A stretch of DNA of 11,461 nt from assembly GCA_003551985.1 (NCBI GenBank), contig PUOB01000027.1, forward strand, positions 1-11,461, read 5' to 3'. Below, piece by piece: positions 7,194 through 11,461 of this stretch. Source of the stretch: Desulfobacteraceae bacterium. Its GTDB lineage: Bacteria; Desulfobacterota; Desulfobacteria; Desulfobacterales; Desulfosalsimonadaceae. Numbering within the stretch: the stretch's first letter is position 1; every line of letters starts with the position of its first letter. Below the pieces are notes generated by a model. It was not told where the DNA came from. It worked only from the letters and a program-made list of their open reading frames with translations, and searched no databases. Both the position numbers and the translations under genes were made by a program.

Positions 7194-7358
7194 CGGCTTC
7201 GTAAAAAGCCGGCTTTTGTCTCCCGATTCAAGACGGGTTCTTTGTAGGGGCGAATAATCATTCGCCCTTATGGCGGGCGAATGATTATTCGCCCCTACGG
7301 TTCTGAAAAGTTTGACAAGCCTGGGTTCGAGACTTTTTGCGAGACTATCAATCATTGA
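7186..7358 (+). mobile_element. MITE-like repeat, copy 3, with 8-bp flanking direct repeats
   Basis: The body runs 7194-7350 (157 bp), flanked by ATCATTGA at 7186-7193 and 7351-7358; the match actually extends to 11 bp (TCAATCATTGA at 7183-7193 and 7348-7358) because the element itself ends in TCA. The ends CGGCTTCGTAAAAAG and CTTTTTGCGAGACTATCA belong to the same family as copies 1 and 2, in the orientation of copy 1. The interior differs: it holds a palindrome AAAAGCCGGCTTTT (7204-7217) and a 24-bp perfect hairpin (7244-7298). It fills all but 14 bases of the gap between the SHOCT-type gene and ddl. Confidence 0.78.
7244..7298. repeat. Perfect 24-bp inverted repeat (hairpin) inside repeat copy 3
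   Basis: 7244-7267 (beginning GTAGGGGCGAATAATCATTC) and 7275-7298 are exact reverse complements, with a 7-nt loop TTATGGC. There is no T run after it, so it is not a normal terminator. From memory, hairpins starting GTAGGGGCGA recur in intergenic regions of several bacterial groups; it may be a second repeat nested in the first. Confidence 0.85.
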
Positions 7359-7359
7359 G

Positions 7360-7366
7360 AAAGGAG
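7360..7366 (+). promoter_or_regulatory. Shine-Dalgarno AAAGGAG that sets the ddl start
   Basis: AAAGGAG lies six bases before the GTG at 7373. The open frame runs back to a TTG at 7337, but that codon is inside repeat copy 3 and has no ribosome site, so GTG 7373 is preferred. Confidence 0.75.
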
Positions 7367-7372
7367 AGCGGT

Positions 7373-8383
7373 GTGCCTTCGCCCAATGAAAAACCCAATG
7401 AAAAACCCAATGAAAAAATGGACGAAAAACTGACCATCGCGCTGATTTCAGGGGGAACTTCCGGCGAGCGCGAAATATCCCTTAAAGGGGGGGGGAAAGT
7501 CGCCCAGTCCCTTGATACCGGTCGGTATAACGTAATCCGGTACGACACGGCCACGGATCTGTCCCGGCTGGCGGAAGACGCCGGCAATATCGATGCGGCG
7601 CTGGTGATCCTCCACGGTGTAAACGGGGAAGACGGCACGGTTCAGGGCTTTCTGGACCTGCTGGGCATACCCTACCAGTGTTCCGGCGTATTGGGGAGCG
7701 CCATTGCCATGAACAAGCTGATTTCCAAGTTTTTCTATAAAAACGCGGGTATACCCGTACCCGATTATATCCCTATCAAAAGTCCCGGCGACGTGGATGC
7801 CGGGGACTGCATCAACCGCCTGGGCCTTCCCCTGGTGGTGAAGCCCGCTTCGGGGGGGTCGAGCCTCGGCATGAGTATCGTTAGCACCCGGGAGGCGTTT
7901 GGCGGGGCGATCGACCTGGCGTTTTCCCATGACGACACGGTGATTGCGGAGCAGTACCTGTCCGGCACGGAAATCACCGGCGGGGTTTTAGGCAATACGG
8001 ACCCCGAGGCACTGCCCATCGTGGAAATCATTCCCAAAAACGGCTATGCGTTTTTTGATTACAAGGCCAAGTATACACCCGGGGAAACCCTTGAAATCTG
8101 CCCGGCCCGGATCGACGATGCCCTTGCCGAAAGGGCCCGGACGCTTGCCCTTGCATCTCACAAGGCGCTGTTTTGCAGCGGGTGCAGCCGGACGGACATG
8201 ATTATCCATGACAACGACATCTATGTCCTTGAGACCAACACCATCCCCGGCATGACCGAAAACAGCCTGCTGCCGCTGGCGGCGGCGGGGGCTGGCATGT
8301 CATACCCGCAACTGTTGGACAGGCTTATCGCCCTTGCGATGGAGAAAAAAAACAAACAACACCATACGAAGCCGAGGTTTTGA
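7373..8383 (+). CDS. ddl: D-alanine--D-alanine ligase
   Basis: Cytoplasmic ATP-grasp enzyme that makes D-Ala-D-Ala for peptidoglycan. From GTG 7373 it is 336 residues, a normal size. Motifs in order: IALISGGTSGEREISLKGG (N-terminal D-Ala site, from about residue 22), HGVNGEDGTVQGFLDLLGIP (about 81-100), CSGVLGSAIAMNK, LVVKPASGGSSLGM (ATP-grasp loop), EITGGVLGN, FDYKAKYTPG, then VLETNTIPGMTENSLLPLAA (from about 285), with the metal- and substrate-binding E and N. Residues 4-15 are three tandem PNEK units, absent from family members I know; an ATG at 7418 just after them is an alternative start. The stop TGA shares its last base with the purD-purE ATG (TGATG), so the two are translationally coupled. 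The insertion of copy 3 lies directly upstream and may affect expression. Confidence 0.95.
   Translation: MPSPNEKPNEKPNEKMDEKLTIALISGGTSGEREISLKGGGKVAQSLDTGRYNVIRYDTATDLSRLAEDAGNIDAALVILHGVNGEDGTVQGFLDLLGIPYQCSGVLGSAIAMNKLISKFFYKNAGIPVPDYIPIKSPGDVDAGDCINRLGLPLVVKPASGGSSLGMSIVSTREAFGGAIDLAFSHDDTVIAEQYLSGTEITGGVLGNTDPEALPIVEIIPKNGYAFFDYKAKYTPGETLEICPARIDDALAERARTLALASHKALFCSGCSRTDMIIHDNDIYVLETNTIPGMTENSLLPLAAAGAGMSYPQLLDRLIALAMEKKNKQHHTKPRF
7382..7417 (+). repeat. Three tandem 12-bp units (PNEK repeats) in ddl
   Basis: The unit CCCAATGAAAAA occurs three times head to tail without a mismatch, encoding PNEK x3. As 12 is a multiple of three, gain or loss of a unit would keep the frame. It lies between the GTG start and an in-frame ATG (7418). 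Confidence 0.95.
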
Positions 8384-10149
8384 TGAAGATCCTGATTGTT
8401 GGCGGCGGCGGCAGGGAGCATGCGCTTGCATGGAAATTTGCCGGAAGCCCGGAAGTGGAGACGATATATTGTGCGCCCGGCAATGCCGGCATTGCGGAGT
8501 TGGCCGAATGCATTGCCATAGACGCAGACGACATTGTGGCGTTAAAGGATTTTGCCCTTGAAAACAACGTGGACCTGACCGTGGTCGGCCCTGAGGACCC
8601 CCTGGCGGCAGGCATTGTGGATGTTTTTGAAAAAGTCGGCCTGAAGGTGTTCGGCCCGACAAAAGCGGCCGCGCAGATCGAGGGGAGCAAGTCCTTTGCC
8701 AAGCGGCTGATGCTTAAGTACAACATTCCCACCGCCATGGGCCGGACGTTTACAAGTTACGCCCATGCGCTTTTGTATCTCGAGACAATGGACTTTCCCG
8801 TTGTCGTCAAGGCGGACGGCCTGGCTGCGGGCAAAGGGGTCGTGGTTTGCCGCACCCGTGAGGAAGCCGAAGACGCCCTTGACCGGATCATGAATCAGCA
8901 GATCTTCGGCGACGCCGGGGCAGCCGTATTGATCGAGGACTATTTGCCGGGCGAGGAAGCCTCCTTTATCGCCTTTACGGACGGGAAAAACGTGATTCCC
9001 CTGCCCGCATCCCAGGATCACAAGGCCGTCCATGAGGGCGATACGGGTCCCAACACGGGCGGCATGGGGGCGGTCTCCCCGGCGCCGGTCATCGATATCG
9101 TCATGCGCCAAAAGATCATGAACCAGGTCATGATCCCCACGGTCAAGGCCATGGCCGCTGAAAAAATCCCATACAAGGGCGTATTGTACGCCGGGTTGAT
9201 GATTTCAGGCGACAAGGTCAACGTCGTGGAGTTCAATTGCCGTTTCGGCGACCCGGAAACCCAGCCGATACTCATGCGCACCAGAAATGACATTGTGCCC
9301 CTGATGACCGCATGCATAGACGGCGGGCTGGACAACTACAGCGTGGACATCGATCCGCGCCCCGCCGCATGCGTGATCATGGCGGCAAAAGGGTATCCGG
9401 GTCAATACGACAAGGGGATGGTGGTTTCGGGACTGGAAACCATCCGGAAAATCGACGGCATCGAAGTTTTTCATTCCGGAACAGCTATGAAGGAAGGACA
9501 AATCGTCACCGCCGGTGGACGGGTACTGGGTGTCACGGCCACGGGGGAAACGCTTGAGCAAGCCGTTTCACGGGCCTATGAAGCCATCCCCGCGGTTTCC
9601 TTTGACAATGAATACCACCGGCCGGATATCGGCCACAGGGCGATTAAGCGCTTGAAAACACCCCCGCTGGTGGGCATCATCATGGGGTCTGATTCGGACC
9701 TTTCCGTTATGGCGGCCGCGGCGGAGACCCTGCGGCAATTTGAAATTCCCTATGAAATAACCGTGTGCTCGGCTCACCGGACACCGGCGGAGGCCTCGGT
9801 TTTTGCAAAAGGCGCGCGGGAGCGGGGCATGAAAATCATCATTGCCGGCGCCGGCCATGCCGCCCACCTTGCGGGCGCCATGGCGGCGCATTCATCTCTC
9901 CCCGTTATCGGAGTGCCCATTGATTCGTCGGCGTTGAGCGGTTTTGACGCGCTTTTGTCCACGGTCCAGATGCCGCCGGGCATACCCGTGGCCACCATGG
10001 CCGTGGGCAAGCCGGGGGCTAAAAACGCCGCCGTGTTTGCCGCGCAGATCCTGTCCGTGTCGGATCCCGCGCTTGCAGACAAGGTCGATGCCTATAAAAC
10101 AAAAATGGCGGCCGAGGTAAACCGAAAGGCGGAGGGGTTTGCCGGGTAA
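8383..10149 (+). CDS. purD-purE: Fused phosphoribosylamine--glycine ligase (PurD) and N5-CAIR mutase (PurE)
   Basis: One 588-residue frame carries two de novo purine enzymes. Residues 1-424 are a complete PurD, making GAR from phosphoribosylamine, glycine and ATP: GGGGREHALAW (7-17), GPEDPLAAGIVD, KADGLAAGKG (143-152), SQDHKAVHEGDTGPNTGGMGA, EFNCRFGDPETQP (about 283-295) and the usual ending DIGHRAIKRLK. With almost no linker, PurE starts at about 427: GIIMGSDSDL (GSDSD 435-439), CSAHRTP with the likely catalytic His465, and AGAGHAAHLAGAMAAHSSLPVIGVPI. That is a class I, bacterial-type PurE of full length. No internal start would give a whole PurE, so it is a true fusion unless a sequencing error removed a stop. 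The ATG at 8383 overlaps the ddl stop by one base; the TTG at 8380 is unlikely. Confidence 0.94.
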   Translation: MKILIVGGGGREHALAWKFAGSPEVETIYCAPGNAGIAELAECIAIDADDIVALKDFALENNVDLTVVGPEDPLAAGIVDVFEKVGLKVFGPTKAAAQIEGSKSFAKRLMLKYNIPTAMGRTFTSYAHALLYLETMDFPVVVKADGLAAGKGVVVCRTREEAEDALDRIMNQQIFGDAGAAVLIEDYLPGEEASFIAFTDGKNVIPLPASQDHKAVHEGDTGPNTGGMGAVSPAPVIDIVMRQKIMNQVMIPTVKAMAAEKIPYKGVLYAGLMISGDKVNVVEFNCRFGDPETQPILMRTRNDIVPLMTACIDGGLDNYSVDIDPRPAACVIMAAKGYPGQYDKGMVVSGLETIRKIDGIEVFHSGTAMKEGQIVTAGGRVLGVTATGETLEQAVSRAYEAIPAVSFDNEYHRPDIGHRAIKRLKTPPLVGIIMGSDSDLSVMAAAAETLRQFEIPYEITVCSAHRTPAEASVFAKGARERGMKIIIAGAGHAAHLAGAMAAHSSLPVIGVPIDSSALSGFDALLSTVQMPPGIPVATMAVGKPGAKNAAVFAAQILSVSDPALADKVDAYKTKMAAEVNRKAEGFAG

Positions 10150-10807
10150 TCGAAAAATTTTGTCCATCGACGCGGCCCATCCCGACCCCGGTGCTATCCG
10201 CCGGGCGGCTGAGATTGTCCGCGCCGGCGGCGTGGTGGTTTATCCCACGAGCCTGCTCTACGGCCTTGGCGCGGATGCGACCCGCGCGGCCGCCGTCAAG
10301 CGTATTTTTGCCATAAAGCAACGCATACCGGAAAAGCCCGTTTCCGTGTTGATCAACCGAAAGGAAGATCTGCCGGGCCTTGTCACCGGCATTCCGGATG
10401 CCGCAAGAAGTATCATGGATCGCCTTTGGCCGGGAAAGGTGACCCTGGTTTTTCATGCCTCGGCCACCCTTCCGGGAACCCTCACCGCAAATACGGGGAA
10501 AATCGGCATCCGCCTGCCCCTTCATCCGGCGGCCAGGATGCTGCTGGAAACCCTGGCGATCCCGGTGACAGCGACATCCGCCAATATTTCAGGCGATCCC
10601 GGCGGCTGGCGCATAGAAGAGATGCCGGAAGCGATTATCCGGGCGGTTGATCTGGTCCTGGATGCAGGGCCGCTTCCCGGCGGACCCGGCTCCACGGTGG
10701 TCGATGTTACGGTCGATCCGCCCGCGATATTGCGGCAGGGCGCCGTATCCGCCGCCGATGTCCGGGCCGCCTGCCGGTCGGGTTCGCTGCGGGGATCAAA
10801 GTCATAG
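10139..10807 (+). CDS. tsaC: Threonylcarbamoyl-AMP synthase (TsaC/YrdC/Sua5 family)
   Basis: Makes threonylcarbamoyl-AMP from threonine, bicarbonate and ATP, the first step of the t6A37 modification of ANN-decoding tRNAs. 222 residues, a single YrdC domain without the extra Sua5 C-terminal domain. Landmarks: IRRAAEIVRAGGVVVYPTSL then LYGLGADA (to residue 47), IFAIKQRIPEKPVSVLI (about 57-73), LWPGKVTLVF, IGIRLPLHP, TSANISG (146-152) and STVVDV. The start is uncertain: TTG at 10139 has GGAGGGG (10131-10137) close upstream and overlaps the purD-purE stop by 11 bases; TTG at 10160 is the alternative, with the same site too far away. The family normally shows PT(E/D)TVYGL, here PTSLLYGL. The gene belongs to the ddl/purD-purE cluster by overlap. 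Confidence 0.88.
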   Translation: MPGNRKILSIDAAHPDPGAIRRAAEIVRAGGVVVYPTSLLYGLGADATRAAAVKRIFAIKQRIPEKPVSVLINRKEDLPGLVTGIPDAARSIMDRLWPGKVTLVFHASATLPGTLTANTGKIGIRLPLHPAARMLLETLAIPVTATSANISGDPGGWRIEEMPEAIIRAVDLVLDAGPLPGGPGSTVVDVTVDPPAILRQGAVSAADVRAACRSGSLRGSKS

Positions 10808-10813
10808 AGGCTA

Positions 10814-10842
10814 TTGACATAAGACCCAAATTGTCCTATAAA
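10814..10842 (+). promoter_or_regulatory. Near-consensus sigma70 promoter for tRNA-Leu
   Basis: TTGACA (10814-10819), a 17-bp spacer and TATAAA (10837-10842): 11 of 12 consensus bases. The predicted start near 10849 is 13 bases before the mature tRNA. It is the strongest promoter in the window. Confidence 0.85.
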
Positions 10843-10861
10843 CCACTCAACTTATCGTTGT

Positions 10862-10948
10862 GCCGGAGTGGTGGAATTGGTAGACGCAGAGGACTCAAAA
10901 TCCTCCGGGTGCAAGCCCTTGCGAGTTCGAGTCTCGCCTCCGGCACCA
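10862..10948 (+). tRNA. tRNA-Leu (CAA), CCA encoded
   Basis: 87 nt, class II tRNA with a long variable arm. Acceptor GCCGGAG (10862-10868) pairs with CTCCGGC (10938-10944), then A and encoded CCA. The anticodon stem GAGGA/TCCTC encloses loop CTCAAAA, anticodon CAA at 10896-10898, reading UUG. The variable arm (10906-10920) forms GGG/CCC, and the T arm is GCGAG-TTCGAGT-CTCGC. Size, variable arm and anticodon agree on leucine. Confidence 0.96.
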
Positions 10949-10961
10949 TAATAAAATCAAG

Positions 10962-11003
10962 GGGTTGCTTATGAAGATGTCTTTCGTGCAACCCTATTTT
11001 TTT
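10962..11003 (+). terminator. Intrinsic terminator after tRNA-Leu
   Basis: GGGTTGC (10962-10968) pairs with GCAACCC (10988-10994), followed by TA and seven T (10997-11003). The 19-nt loop can add AAG/CUU pairs. It lies between tRNA-Leu and the convergent minus-strand gene, and its end is nine bases from that gene's stop. Confidence 0.72.
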
Positions 11004-11012
11004 GGGCGTGAT

Positions 11013-11461
11013 TTATGACGGCAGGTTCTCTGCATAGATCTGCACGGCATGCTTAACCTGAACCCGGGAATTGCTCCTGGACACCATGTCAATGATTTGT
11101 AACATGCATGCGGGACAGGCGGTACCCACCACCCCTGCTTCGCTTTGGATAATGTTCTGCAACTTTCTTTCCCCCACCTTTTTCGATAATTCGTAGTTCT
11201 GCAGCCCGAAGCTCCCCCCCATGCCGCAGCAGCGGTCCGCTTCGTCCATTTCCACGAATGCATAGTCCGGGTTCGCATTGATGAGGGCCCTGGGCTGGGC
11301 GTGCACGCCCAGGGATTTTTTCAGGTGGCAGGGATCGTGGTAAGTGACCTTTACGCCAGGTTCACTGCCGGCGGCAGGCGGCTCCAGGGATGTTTTTTCC
11401 GCCAGAAATTGCGTAATGTCCATTGTTTTGGCAGCCACCGCCGCTATTTTTTCTTTTTCCT
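11013..11461 (-). CDS. CCG-domain (cysteine-rich) Fe-S oxidoreductase, GlpC/GlcF/LutA-like (5' end cut by window)
   Basis: C-terminal part of an iron-sulfur subunit of the kind that accepts electrons from a flavin dehydrogenase (glycolate, lactate, glycerol-3-phosphate) or a heterodisulfide reductase-like complex. The frame is open to the window edge, reading EKEKIAAVAAKTMD, so the GTG at 11438 need not be the start; at least 149 residues are present. One complete cysteine-rich domain is seen: YHDPCHLKKSLGV, then DRCCGMGGSFGLQNYELSKKVG, then GTACPACMLQI. The CC-G pair plus CPAC, with the upstream PC, is the CCG iron-sulfur signature. The N-terminal ferredoxin part and first CCG domain usual in this family, and the neighbours that would name the substrate, are outside. 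The stop TAA is at 11013-11015; the gene converges on tRNA-Leu. Confidence 0.85.
   Translation of the reverse strand, partial: EKEKIAAVAAKTMDITQFLAEKTSLEPPAAGSEPGVKVTYHDPCHLKKSLGVHAQPRALINANPDYAFVEMDEADRCCGMGGSFGLQNYELSKKVGERKLQNIIQSEAGVVGTACPACMLQIIDMVSRSNSRVQVKHAVQIYAENLPS

Noticed and set aside
7312..7317. TTGACA inside repeat copy 3 as a ddl promoter
   Set aside because: No acceptable -10 at 16-18 bp (TTTTGC); the repeat does not clearly supply a promoter.
1718..7358. The repeats as a CRISPR array
   Set aside because: Copies are kilobases apart, 110-157 bp long, in both orientations and with no spacers.
9640..9680. Separate purD and purE genes
   Set aside because: No stop codon and no start with a ribosome site lie between the domains; a separate start would cut into the first PurE strand.

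Overview
The window is a chromosomal segment of conserved housekeeping genes, interrupted by three copies of a small non-coding repeat that behaves like a mobile element. The best guess is a sulfate-reducing Desulfobacterota (Desulfobacterales-type) bacterium. This rests on the gene mix (a zinc-ribbon/DUF3426 protein next to hpt, a CCG-domain Fe-S oxidoreductase, the tRNA sequences) and on intergenic repeats with 'TCGTAAAAAGTC' ends; it is an inference, not a database result.

Layout. 1-1647 is the 3' part of mnmG (tRNA wobble-uridine modification). 1648-1886 holds a possible promoter and repeat copy 1, in front of a CbpA-like DnaJ co-chaperone (1887-2837) that ends at a hairpin terminator. 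A sigma70-type promoter at 3012-3040 starts hpt (3101-3640), whose stop overlaps the start of a 697-residue zinc-ribbon/DUF3426 membrane protein with a very long acidic linker. Three bases further on, a small reading frame begins with a good Shine-Dalgarno sequence and is cut by repeat copy 2. After a promoter come tRNA-Met(CAT) and a strong hairpin terminator, then a DUF1992 (YhdN-like) gene and a small membrane protein with a SHOCT-like tail.

Repeat copy 3 sits exactly between that membrane-protein gene and ddl (D-Ala-D-Ala ligase). ddl overlaps a fused purD-purE gene by one base, and purD-purE overlaps a tsaC/Sua5-type gene by 11 bases, so these three are translated from one tightly packed cluster. 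A textbook promoter, tRNA-Leu(CAA) and a terminator follow. The right edge is the C-terminal part of a CCG-domain Fe-S protein on the minus strand, cut by the window end.

The most notable signal is the repeat family. Each of the three copies (about 111, 150 and 157 bp of body) is bounded by an exact 8-bp direct repeat of different sequence (TTAATTGA, TCAAATTT, ATCATTGA), as expected of target-site duplications. Removing copy 2 joins two halves of a small gene that now lie in different frames into one 47-codon frame. Removing copy 3 brings the upstream stop codon to 14 bases from the ddl start. Also worth a look are the PurD-PurE fusion, the acidic low-complexity linker, and a 12-bp tandem repeat at the ddl N-terminus.
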